DNA of 64,000 bases from Sycon ciliatum. Lineage: Eukaryota > Porifera > Calcarea > Leucosolenida > Sycettidae. Where the stretch lies: assembly GCF_964019385.1 (NCBI RefSeq), contig NC_088649.1, forward strand, positions 13,214,138-13,278,137. Reading direction: 5' to 3'. The position numbers and the translations under genes are program-made. The notes under the pieces were generated by a model. The model was not told the DNA's origin. It did no database searches and saw only the letters and a program-made list of their open reading frames with translations. This document shows positions 50,470 through 60,599 of this stretch, piece after piece (position 1 is the stretch's first letter; each line of letters begins with the position of its first letter).

Positions 50470-53205
50470 CTCTATAACATGGGCCAGCTGTAATGTCAGT
50501 AGTCGCATATGTTTGATTTTTGGTTTGCTTGTAGGGCGCAGGCACCCACATTCAGTAAGCCAGAAAATCTGGCACTGCTGTGAATAGTTTAGTCGCAAAG
50601 TGAAGATTCACGGGTAAAAAGCCCCAAACTTGGAGATAAGTTATTATTCAGCTTTCAGCAGCCGTGGGCGAGTTCTTTAGAGAAATGTGGGTCTTTTTCT
50701 GGGTGCCCTTGTCTATGTCCAGCTACACAACGAGATGAGGATGGTCATTGTCATTTTCTGAGCTGCGAACGGGCAGAAAGGTGAGAAAATGTCGGATTTT
50801 GACCATTTGTGCTCACCTTTCAATTTCAACGTACCTCTCTATAACATGACCCGGCTGTAATGCCAGTAGTCGCATTTGTTTGATTTTTGGTTTACTTGTA
50901 GGGCGCAGGCACCCACATTCAGTGACCCAGAAAATTTGGCACTGCTGTGAATAGTTTAGTCGCAAAGTGAAGATTCACGGGTAAAAAGCCCCAAACTTGG
51001 AGATAGGGTATTATTCAGCTTTCAGCAGCCGTGGGCGAGTTCTTTAGAGAAATGTGGGTCTTTTTCTGGGTGCCCTTGTCTATGTCCAGCTACACAACGA
51101 GATGAGGATGGTCATTGTCATTTTCTGAGCTGCGAACGGGCAGAAAGGTGAGAAAATGTCGGATTTTGCCCATTTGTGCTCACCTTTCAATTTCAACGTA
51201 CCTCTCTATAACATGGGCCAGCTGTAATGTCAGTAGTCGCATATGTTTGATTTTTGGTTTGCTTGTAGGGCGCAGGCACCCACATTCAGTGAGCCAGAAA
51301 ATTTGGCACTGCTGTGAATAGTTTAGTCGCAAAGTGAAGATTCACGGGTAAAAAGCCCCAAACTTGGAGATAGGGTGTTATTCAGCTTTCAGCAGCCGTG
51401 GGCGAGTTCTTTAGAGAAATGTGGGTCTTTTTCTGGGTGCCCTTGTCTATGTCCAGCTACACAACGAGATGAGGATGGTCATTGTCATTTTCTGAGCTGC
51501 GAACGGGCAGAAAGGTGAGAAAATGTCGGATTTTGACCATTTGTGGTCACCTTTCAATTTCAACGTACCTCTCTATAACATGACCCAGCTGTAATGTCAG
51601 TAGTCGCATTTGTTTGATTTTTGGTTTGCTTGTAGGGTGCAGGCACCCACATTCAGTGACCCAGAAAATTTGGCACTGCTGTGAATAGTTTAGTCGCAAA
51701 GTGAAGATTCACGGGTAAAAAGCCCCAAACTTGGAGATAGGTTATTATTCAGCTTTCAGCAGCCGTGGGCGAGTTCTTTAGAGAAATGTGGGTCTTTTTC
51801 TGGGTGCCCTTGTCTATGTCCAGCTACACAACGAGATGAGGATGGTCATTGTCATTTTCTGAGCTGTGAACGGGCATAAAGGTTAGAAAATGTCGGATTT
51901 TGACCATTTGTGCTCACCTTTCAATTTCAACGCACCTCTCTATAACATGACCCAGCTGTAATGTCAGTAGTCGCATTTGTTTGATTTTTGGTTTGCTTGT
52001 AGGGCGCAGGCACCCTCATTCAGTGACCCAGAAAATTTGGCACTGCTGTGAATAGTTTAGTCGCAAAGTGAAGATTCACGGGTAAAAAGCCCCAAACTTG
52101 GAGATAGGGTATTATTCATCTTTCAGCAGCCGTGGGCGAGTTCTTTAGAGAAATGTGGGTCTTTTTGTGGGTGCCCTTGTCTATGTCCAGCTACACAACG
52201 AGATGAGGATGGTCATTGTCATTTTCTGAGCTGCGAACGGGCAGAAAGGTGAGAAAATGTCGGATTTTGACCATGTGTGCTCACCTTTCAATTTCAACGT
52301 ACCTCTCTATAACATGGGCCAGCTGTAATGTCAGTAGTCGCATATGTTTGATTTTTGGTTTGCTTGTAGGGCGCAGGCACCCACATTCAGTAAGCCAGAA
52401 AATCTGGCACTGCTGTGAATAGTTTAGTCGCAAAGTGAAGATTCACGGGTAAAAAGCCCCAAACTTGGAGATAAGTTATTATTCAGCTTTCAGCAGCCGT
52501 GGGCGAGTTCTTTAGAGAAATGTGGGTCTTTTTCTGGGTGCCCTTGTCTATGTCCAGCTACACAACGAGATGAGGATGGTCATTGTCATTTTCTGAGCTG
52601 CGAACGGGCAGAAAGGTGAGAAAATGTCGGATTTTGACCATTTGTGCTCACCTTTCAATTTCAACGTACCTCTCTATAACATGACCCGGCTGTAATGCCA
52701 GTAGTCGCATTTGTTTGATTTTTGGTTTACTTGTAGGGCGCAGGCACCCACATTCAGTGACCCAGAAAATTTGGCACTGCTGTGAATAGTTTAGTCGCAA
52801 AGTGAAGATTCACGGGTAAAAAGCCCCAAACTTGGAGATAGGGTATTATTCAGCTTTCAGCAGCCGTGGGCGAGTTCTTTAGAGAAATGTGGGTCTTTTT
52901 CTGGGTGCCCTTGTCTATGTCCAGCTACACAACGAGATGAGGATGGTCATTGTCATTTTCTGAGCTGCGAACGGGCAGAAAGGTGAGAAAATGTCGGATT
53001 TTGCCCATTTGTGCTCACCTTTCAATTTCAACGTACCTCTCTATAACATGGGCCAGCTGTAATGTCAGTAGTCGCATATGTTTGATTTTTGGTTTGCTTG
53101 TAGGGCGCAGGCACCCACATTCAGTGAGCCAGAAAAATTGGCACTGCTGTGAATAGTTTAGTCGCAAAGTGAAGATTCACGGGTAAAAAGCCCCAAACTT
53201 GGAGA
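50470..53205 (+). repeat. Five-monomer-spaced (1835-bp) duplication
   Basis: About 50470-51370 matches 52305-53205. Shared markers are AGAAAATCTGGCAC (about 50561 and 52396), GGAGATAAGTT, ATGACCCGGCTGTAATGCCA (about 50846 and 52681), GGTTTACTTGTAG and GATTTTGCCCATTTG. Differences include GAAAAATTGG near 53132. The 0.9 kb between the copies has other variants, including an array 2-like dyad arm near 51876. Confidence 0.75.
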
Positions 53206-54412
53206 TAGGTTATTATTCAGCTTTCAGCAGCCGTGGGCGAGTTCTTTAGAGAAATGTGGGTCTTTTTCTGGGTGCCCTTGTCTATGTCCAGCTACACAAC
53301 GAGATGAGGATGGTCATTGTCATTTTCTGAGCTGCGAACGGGCAGAAAGGTGAGAAAATGTCGGATTTTGACCATTTGTGCTCACCTTTCAATTTCAACG
53401 TACCTCTCTATAACATGAGCCAGCTGTAATGTCAGTAGTCGCATATGTTTGATTTTTGGTTTGCTTGTAGGGCGCAGGCACCCACATTCAGTGACCCAGA
53501 AAATTTGGCACTGCTGTGAATAGTTTAGTCGCAAAGTGAAGATTCACGGGTAAAAAGCCCCAAACTTGGAGATAGGTTATTATTCAGCTTTCAGCAGCCG
53601 TGGGCGAGTTCTTTAGAGAAATGTGGGTCTTTTTCTGGGTGCCCTTGTCTATGTCCAGCTACACAACGAGATGAGGATTGTCATTGTCATTTTCTGAGCT
53701 GCGAACGGGCAGAAAGGTGAGAAAATGTCGGATTTTGACCATTTGTGCTCACCTTTCAATTTCAACGTACCTCTCTATAACATGACCCGGCTGTAATGTC
53801 AGTAGTCGCATTTGTTTGATTTTTGGTTTGCTTGTAGGGCGCAGGCACCCACATTCAGTGACCCAGAAAATTTGGCACTGCTGTGAATAGTTTAGTCGCA
53901 AAGTGAAGATTCACGGGTAAAAAGCCCCAAACTTGGAGATAGGGTATTATTCAGCTTTCAGCAGCCGTGGGCGAGTTCTTTAGAGAAATGTGGGTCTTTT
54001 TCTGGGTGCCCTTGTCTATGTCCAGCTACACAACGAGATGAGGATGGTCATTGTCATTTTCTGAGCTGCGAACGGGCAGAAAGGTGAGAAAATGTCGGAT
54101 TTTGACCATTTGTGCTCACCTTTCAATTTCAACGTACCTCTCTATAACATGAGCCAGCTGTAATGTCAGTAGTCGCATATGTTTGATTTTTGGTTTGCTT
54201 GTAGGGCGCAGGCACCCACATTCAGTGACCCAGAAAATTTGGCACTGCTGTGAATAGTTTAGTCGCAAAGTGAAGATTCACGGGTAAAAAGCCCCAAACT
54301 TGGAGATAGGTTATTATTTAGCTTTCAGCAGCCGTGGGCGAGCTCTTTAGAGAAATGTGGGTCTTTTTCTGGGTGCCCTTGTCTATGTCCAGCTACACAA
54401 CGAGATGAGGAT

Positions 54413-54667
54413 GGTCATTGTCATTTTCTGAGCTGCGAACGGGCAGAAAGGTGAGAAAATGTCGGATTTTGACCATTTGTGCTCACCTTTCAATTTCAAC
54501 GTACCTCTCTATAACATGATCCGGCTGTAATGTCAGTAGTCGCATTTGTTTGATTTTTGGTTTGCTTGTAGGGCGCAGGCACCCACATTCAGTGACCCAG
54601 AAAATTTGGCACTGCTGTGAATAGTTTAGTCGCAAAGTGAAGATTCACGGGTAAAAAGCCCCAAACT
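54413..54667 (+). repeat. Truncated last monomer of array 1
   Basis: The final monomer starts at 54413 and matches consensus for 255 bp, through AAAAAGCCCCAAACT. From 54668 the sequence (GCACCGTCGTTGG) no longer matches the expected TGGAGATAGG. The truncated copy has only minor variants (ATGATCCGGCTG), so there is no gradual decay toward the array edge. Confidence 0.9.
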
Positions 54668-54730
54668 GCACCGTCGTTGGCCAGAAATAGGTATTCTGCT
54701 CCGTTGTGAAGTCTACACACAGACATTGCG

Positions 54731-54948
54731 GTACACACACATACACACACATACACACACAAGTAGGCACAAGCATGTGCCCACACACGCATAAACACGA
54801 CGCATACGTACACACACATACACACACATGTACGAGGCATGCACATATGCATGCATACATGTACAAACACATGTACACACACATACACACACGCACACGC
54901 TCACGCACGCTCACGCGCACGCACACACATACACACAAACACACACGT
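54731..54948. repeat. CA-rich imperfect microsatellite
   Basis: A 218-bp tract of ACACACATACACAC units is interrupted by GCATGTGCC, CATGCACATATGCATGCATA and CACGCACGCTCACGCGCACG segments. Long stretches alternate purine and pyrimidine, which favours Z-DNA under negative supercoiling. It begins about 60 bp after the end of array 1. Confidence 0.9.
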
Positions 54949-55341
54949 ATTAGCACTTCTATACGATTCGCAGTCTGTGCAACACACGAATGCCATCACA
55001 GTCATGAATTTTGTTTACCCCAATACGGTTCAGACAGCAATGCCACGTGTGCATAAAGTGACCCAAGGGCAACCAGAACGGTAATCCGGCAGACAAACCC
55101 AGATTACTTCATGTTCCAGTCCCCCACCACCCTGGTGTACAAGCACCCACCGTCACAGTGTGATACGCAATGCTCTAAACAAAACCCTGCAAACCGGAAT
55201 TCACCAGTGCTGAAGGGTACACACGGCAAAGCGGCTTACTTTAGCCGCAGCACGTTTTCCGCTTTGTGTAATCCGTGGCCGCTTCACAGTGGCCGCCTGT
55301 GATGTTGATTGCTGGGGCTGAGGGGTTACGCTGTACAAACA

Positions 55342-55465
55342 CAGCAGCACACACACACATACACATCGTGACGCATGCACACAAACAACACGAGTGCACG
55401 CACGCGCATACACACTCTCACACAACACACACACATACACACACCACACACAACACACCACACAG
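55342..55465. repeat. Second CA-rich imperfect microsatellite
   Basis: About 124 bp of CA-rich sequence runs from CAGCAGCACACACACAC through GTGCACGCACGCGCATACAC to ACACACCACACACAACACAC. Composition and strand bias match the tract at 54731-54948. Confidence 0.88.
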
Positions 55466-55785
55466 AGGAAGCACGCGAGAATGAGCGGCCAGCTTGTACG
55501 CCACTGTTACATGGGGTTTCTGCAACAGTCATAGTCAAGCAACTAACAACAATACAGACTTATACCAGTGCCTCCACCATTGTTCAGAGACGAGCACATT
55601 GGACACTAGTCCTGCACAATCAAACAAACAATTGCCAGGCTTTTAATACGTGACAGCAAATCAAACCGACTGCTCCGTAATTAGAAATAAAATGGATATA
55701 GCATTCAGCACATCTGACCCAGACATACTGCATGAGTAATACGATGTAATCCTTTCGTCGCCACCAGCCGTCAGCGAAAAGGAAG

Positions 55786-55791
55786 AAAAAA
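55786..55791 (-). terminator. RNA polymerase III T-run terminator of the tRNA-Pro gene
   Basis: Six A residues on the plus strand give TTTTTT on the minus strand, beginning 4 nt past the discriminator base of the tRNA gene. A run of four or more T is the standard Pol III stop, so this length and position support an active tRNA gene. Confidence 0.85.
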
Positions 55792-55794
55792 GTT

Positions 55795-55866
55795 GGGTCT
55801 GTCCGGGATTTGAACCCGGGACCTCTCGCACCCTAAGCGAGAATCATACCCCTAGACCAACAGACC
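55795..55866 (-). tRNA. tRNA-Pro (anticodon AGG), intronless
   Basis: On the minus strand this 72-nt gene folds into a full cloverleaf. The acceptor stem is GGTCTGT against ACAGACC with discriminator C at 55795, as expected for eukaryotic tRNA-Pro. The D arm lies in the A-box region TGGTCTAGGGG. The anticodon stem is CTCGC/GCGAG around loop TTAGGGT, so the anticodon is AGG (plus-strand 55832-55834), which reads CCU and, as inosine, CCC and CCA. The T arm has the B box GGTTCAAATCC flanked by CCCGG pairs. From memory, the body agrees with the animal tRNA-Pro(AGG) consensus, with compensated changes in the acceptor stem. There is no intron and CCA is not encoded. A TTTTTT terminator follows at 55786-55791. 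It is the only conventional gene I can support here. No disabling mismatch is visible, so it is probably functional and not a tRNA-derived SINE head. Confidence 0.96.
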
Positions 55867-56230
55867 AACCACACACCACACTGAAACATTACAGACTTTC
55901 TGGCATCTTTCTGGTACCAAGAGATAAAATCCACCGCGTGACGTCAGAGGTATGACATTATCAGTACCTGTTGAAATTCTCTCTTGTCTTTGAAAAAGCG
56001 GAGTAGTTGGCCACTGAGCACGGTGTAGTAAGCTTTCCAAGAACGAGCAGCAGACTATAGCCAAGGGCAGTTGATGCAAAGAAAGAACAGAAAAAACGAA
56101 GTCAGCATGGTCATTATCTAGATAGCAATGCAGCAGTGGGTTTACCGGGTGTTAGCGGCCGTCGCGAGTTCCCTCTGGGAACGGACACGATAATTTACTC
56201 TCGTTTTAGTGCATCAGCATGCACCGCATG

Positions 56231-56243
56231 CCCCCCCCCCCCC
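56231..56243. repeat. Homopolymer C13
   Basis: Thirteen consecutive C follow CACCGCATG and precede ACAATACACACATAC. Homopolymer length in an assembly is often uncertain. Confidence 0.9.
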
Positions 56244-56321
56244 ACAATACACACATACAAATTACACAAGGGCACTTAAAATCGATAGCACAGCACATGC
56301 ATGAAATGATGAAATGAAACG

Positions 56322-56345
56322 TGTGCACGCGTGCGTGGTGGGAGG

Positions 56346-56388
<43 letters not shown>

Positions 56389-56408
56389 GCATGCGCGCGT
56401 GCGGGTGC
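56322..56408. repeat. GT microsatellite with alternating purine-pyrimidine flanks
   Basis: The core (GT)15G at 56353-56383 is flanked by GTGTGCACGCGTGCGTGG on the left and GTGCATGCGCGCGTGCGGGT on the right. The strand bias is opposite to the CA tracts at 54731-54948 and 55342-55465. The tract has strong Z-DNA potential. Confidence 0.92.
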
Positions 56409-56520
56409 ATAGAGGTACGGTTTACCTTCCGTCAACCCTCATCCAGCTCATTCTTTCTCTGCATGACTCCTTCACATTCCCAGCTTAGTATCATCACCTA
56501 GAACATGACGAATCAACAAC

Positions 56521-56544
56521 AGAAATACAGAAATACAGAAATAC
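56521..56544. repeat. Short tandem repeat, AGAAATAC x 3
   Basis: Three perfect 8-bp units are followed by ATGAACCTCGC. Confidence 0.9.
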
Positions 56545-56724
56545 ATGAACCTCGCACCTCGGTTATCCGGACCCGAAGTCACGGGCACTTCGATCGACCG
56601 GGCACATTTTGGGCGAGAAAGGACAGGTGAGACAATACGCTCGTACGCGTGTACGGGCTCTATTCTTCTGTCGTCGTTTCCCATCCTAGGGCCCCGGCCG
56701 CTGGTGTTCGAAAGCTGCATATCT

Positions 56725-56737
56725 CCCCCCCCCCCCC
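56725..56737. repeat. Homopolymer C13 next to the array 2 edge
   Basis: Thirteen C, followed by TCCACACACACCACA, lead directly into the first satellite base at about 56752. A low-complexity C/CA tract at the boundary is a plausible breakpoint substrate. Confidence 0.9.
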
Positions 56738-59700
56738 TCCACACACACCACAATTGAAAGGTGAGAACAAATGGTCAAAATCCGACATTTTCTAACCTTT
56801 ATGCCCGTTCCCAGCTCAGAAAATGACAATGACCATCCTCATCTCGTTGTGTAGCTGGACATAGACAAGGGCACCCAGAGAAAGACCCACATTTCTCTAA
56901 AGAATTCGCCCACGGCTGCTGAAAGCTGAATAATAACCTATCTCCAAATTTGGGGCTATTTACCCGTGAATCTTCACTTTGCGACTAAACTATTCACAGC
57001 AGGGCCAAATTTTCTCGGTCACTGAATGTGGGTGCCTGCGCCCTACAAGCAAACCAAAAATCAAACCAATGCGACTACTGACATTACAGCTGGGTCATGT
57101 CGTAGAGAGGTACGTTGAAATTGAAAGGTGAGCACAAATGGTCAAAATCCGATATTTTCTAACCTTTATGCCTGTTCGCAGCTCAGAAAATGACAATGAC
57201 CATCCTCATCTCGTTGTGCAGCTGGATATAGACAAGGGCACCCACAAAAAGACCCACATTTCTCGAAAGAACTCGCCCACGGCTGCTGAAAGCTGAATAA
57301 TACCCTATCTCCAAGTTTGGGGCTTTTTACCCGTGAATCTTCACTCTGCGACTAAACTATTCACAGTAGTGCCAAATTTTCTCCGTCACTAAATGTGGGT
57401 GCCTGCGCCCTACAAGCAAACCAAAAATCAAACCAATGCGACTGCTGACATTACAGCTGGGTCATGTTATAGAGGGGTACGTTGAAATTGAAAGGTGAGC
57501 ACAAATGGTCAAAATCCGACATTTTCTCACCTTTCTGCCCGTTCGCAGCTCAGAAAATGACAATGACCATCCTCATCTCGTTGTGTACCTGGACATAGAC
57601 AAGGGCACACAGAAAAAGACCCACATTTCTCTAAAGAATTCGCCCACGGCTGCTGAAAGCTGAATAATAACCTATCTCCAAGTTTGGGGCTTTTTACCCG
57701 TGAATCTTCACTTTGCGACTAAACTATCCACAGCAGTGCCAAATTTTCTGGGTCACTGAATGTGGGTGCCTGCGCCCTACCAGCAAACCAAAAATCAAAC
57801 CAATGCGACTACTGACATTACAGCTGGGTCATTTTATAGAGAGGTACGTTGAAATTGAAAGGTGAGCACAAATGGTCAAAATCCGACATTTTCTAACCTT
57901 TATGGCCGTTCGCAGCTCAGAAAATGACAATGACCTTCCTCATCTCGTTGTGTAGCTGGACATAGACAAGGTCACCCACAAAAAGACCCACATTTCTCGA
58001 AAGAACTCGCCCACGGCTGCTGAAAGCTGAATAATAACCTATCTCCAAGTTTGGGGCTTTTTACCCGTGAATCTTCACTTTGCGACTAAACTATTCACAG
58101 CAGTGCCAAATTTTCTGGGTCACTGAATGTGGGTGCCTGCGCCCTACAAGCAAACCAAAAATCAAACCAATGCGACTACTGACATTACAGCTGGGTCATT
58201 TTATAGAGAGGTTCGTTGAAATTGAAATGGGAGCACAAATGGTCAAAATCCGACATTTTCTAACCTTTATGTTCGTTCGCAGCTCAGAAAATGACAATGA
58301 CCATCCTCATCTCGTTGTGTAGCTGGACATAGACAAGGGCACCTACAAAAAGACAAACATTTCTCGAAAGAACTCGCCCACGGCTGCTGAAAGCTGAATA
58401 ATAACCTATCTCCAAGTTTGGGGCTTTTTTACCAGTGAATCTTCACTTTGCGACTAAACTATTCACAGCAGTGCCAAATTTTCTCGGTCACTGAATGTGG
58501 GTGCCTGCGCCCTACAAGCAAACAAAAAATCAAACCAATGCGACTACTGACATTACAGCTGGATCATGTCGTAGAGAGGTACGTTGAAATTGAAAGGTGA
58601 GCACAAATGGTCAAAATCCGACATTTTCTAACCATTATGCCGGTTCGCAGCTCAGAAAATAACAATGACCATCCTCATCTCGTTGTGTAGCTGGACATAG
58701 ACAAGGGCACCCAGAAAAAGACCCACATTTCTCTAAAGAACTCGCCCACGGCTGCTGAAAGCTGAATAATAACCTATCTCCAAGTTTGGGGCTTTTTACC
58801 CGTGAATCTTCACTTTGCGACTAAACTATTGACAGCAGTGCCAAATTTTCTGGGTCACTGAATGTGGGTGCCTGCGCCCTACCAGCAAGCCAAAAATCAA
58901 ACCAATGCAACTACTGACATAACGGCTGGGTCATTTTATAGAGAGGTACGTTGAAATTGAAAGGTGAGCACAAATGGTCAAAATCCGACATTTTCTAACC
59001 TTTATGCCCGTTCGCAGCTCAGAAAATGACAATGACCATCCTCATCTCGTTGTGTAGCTGGACATAGACAAGGGCACCCAGAAAAAGACCCACATTTCTC
59101 GAAAGAACTCGCCCATGGCTGCTGAAAGCTGAATAATAACCTATCTCCAAGTTTGGGGCTTTTTACCCGTGAATCTTCACTTTGCGACTAAACTATTCAC
59201 AGCAGTGCCAAATTTTCTCGGTCACTGAATGTGGCTGCCTGCGCCCTACAAGCAAACAAAAAATTAAACCAATGCGACTACTGACATTACAGCTGGATCA
59301 TGTCGTAGAGAGGTACGTTGAAACTGAAAGGTGAGCACAAATGGTCAAAATCCGACATTTTCTAACTTTTATGCCCAATCGCAGCTCAGAAAATGACAAT
59401 GACCATCCTCATCTCGTTGTGTAGCTGGACATAGACAAGGGCACTCACAAAAAGACAAACATTTCTCGAAAGAACTCGCCCACGGCTGCTGAAAGCTGAA
59501 TAATAACCTATCTCCAAGTTTGGGGCTTTTTTACCCGTGAATCTTCACTTTGCGACTAAACTATTCACAGCAGTGCCAAATTTTCTCGGTCACTGAATGT
59601 GGGTGCCTGCGCCCTACAAGCAAACAAAAAATTAAACCAATGCGACTACTGACATTACAGCTGGATCATGTCGTAGAGAGGTACGTTGAAATTGAAAGGT

Positions 59701-60599
59701 GAGCACAAATGGTCAAAATCCGACATTTTCTAACCTTTATGCCGGTTCGCAGCTCAGAAAATGACAATGACCATTCTCATCTCGTTATGTAGCTGGACAT
59801 AGACAAGGGCACCCACAAAAAGACAAACATTTCTCGAAAGAACTCGCCCACGGCTGCTGAAAGCTGAATAATAACCTATCTCCAAGTTTGGGGCTTTTTT
59901 ACCAGTGAATCTTCACTTTGCGACTAAACTATTACCAGCAGTGCCAAATTTTCTGGGTCACTGAATGTGGGTGCCTGCGCCCTACAAGCAAACCAAAAAT
60001 CAAACATATGCGACTACTGACATTACAGCTGGGTCATTTTATAAAGAGGTACGTTGAAATTGAAAGGTGAGCACAAATGGTCAAAATCCGACATTTTCTA
60101 ACTTTTATGCCCAATCGCAGCTCAGAAAATGACAATGACCATCCTCATCTCGTTGTGTAGCTGGACATAGACAAGGGCACCCACAAAAAGACCCACATTT
60201 CTCTAAAGAACTCGCCCACGGCTGCTGAAAGCTGAATAATAACCTATCTCCAAGTTTGGGGCTTTTTACCCGTGAATCTTCACTTTGCGACTAAACTATT
60301 CACAGCAGTGCCAAATTTTCTCAGTCACTGAATGTGGGTGCCTGCGCCCTACCAGCAAACCAAAAATCAAACCAATGCGACTACTGACATTACAGCTGGG
60401 TCATTTTATAGAGAGGTACGTTGAAATTGAAAGGTGAGCACAAATGGTCAAAATCCGACATTTTCTAACCTTTATGCCCGTTCGCAGCTCAGAAAATGAC
60501 AATGACCATCCTCATCTCGTTGTGTAGCTGGACATAGACAAGGGCACCCAGAAAAAGACCCACATTTCTCTAAAGAACTCGCCCCCGGCTGCTGAAGGC

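Larger units (their letters stand above)
1..54667 (+). repeat. Satellite array 1, 367-bp monomer, about 149 tandem copies
   Basis: The block starting GGTCATTGTCATTTTCTGAG recurs at 1, 368, 735 and onward with a 367-bp step to the last start at 54413. Copies are strictly head to tail. Most differ at only a few positions, with rare indels: a 2-bp loss near 5040, a 5-bp gain in five copies and an 80-bp gain at 48590-48749. Landmarks in each monomer, in order, are: the CATTGTCATTTTCTGAGCTG box, a 10-bp dyad, CGTACCTCTCTATAAC, GTCGCATATGTTTGATTTTT, GCGCAGGCACCCACATTCAG, AATTTGGCACTGCTGTGAAT, AAAAAGCCCCAAACTTGGAG, CAGCTTTCAGCAGCCGTGGG and CCAGCTACACAACGAGATGA. The array begins before the window and stops abruptly inside a monomer after CCCCAAACT. 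No gene lies in it. The + orientation is assigned only to contrast with the second array. The family is not one I can name. Confidence 0.98.
54668..56751. other. Single-copy spacer between inverted satellite arrays
   Basis: This 2084-bp stretch has no match to the 367-bp monomer on either strand. It holds CA-rich tracts, a GT tract, two C13 runs, a short period-8 repeat and one tRNA gene. Open frames of 60-116 codons here are mainly translations of CA/GT repeats (His/Thr or Val/Cys-rich) on both strands and carry no recognisable domain. I see nothing assignable in 54949-55341, 55466-55785, 55867-56230 and 56409-56520. Confidence 0.9.

Noticed and set aside
41860-53156. Repeated 68-codon plus-strand open frames
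   Set aside because: They begin at TTG and depend on the GGGCCAGCTG and GTAAGCC or GTGAGCC variants to avoid stops. They are satellite by-products like the others.
54589-55653. Overlapping open frames of 60-116 codons on both strands around the CA tracts
   Set aside because: They are low-complexity His/Thr or Val/Cys translations of (CA)n and (GT)n and are open in several frames at once, as expected of dinucleotide repeats.
55686-55691. AATAAA polyadenylation signal in the spacer
   Set aside because: A six-base motif in AT-rich unique sequence with no supported coding region upstream is not informative.
55852-56757. Open frames at 55852-56079 (minus), 56472-56753 (minus) and 56545-56757 (plus)
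   Set aside because: The first overlaps the tRNA gene. The other two overlap each other on opposite strands, run into the C13/CA boundary, and show no recognised domain. They are not supportable as genes.
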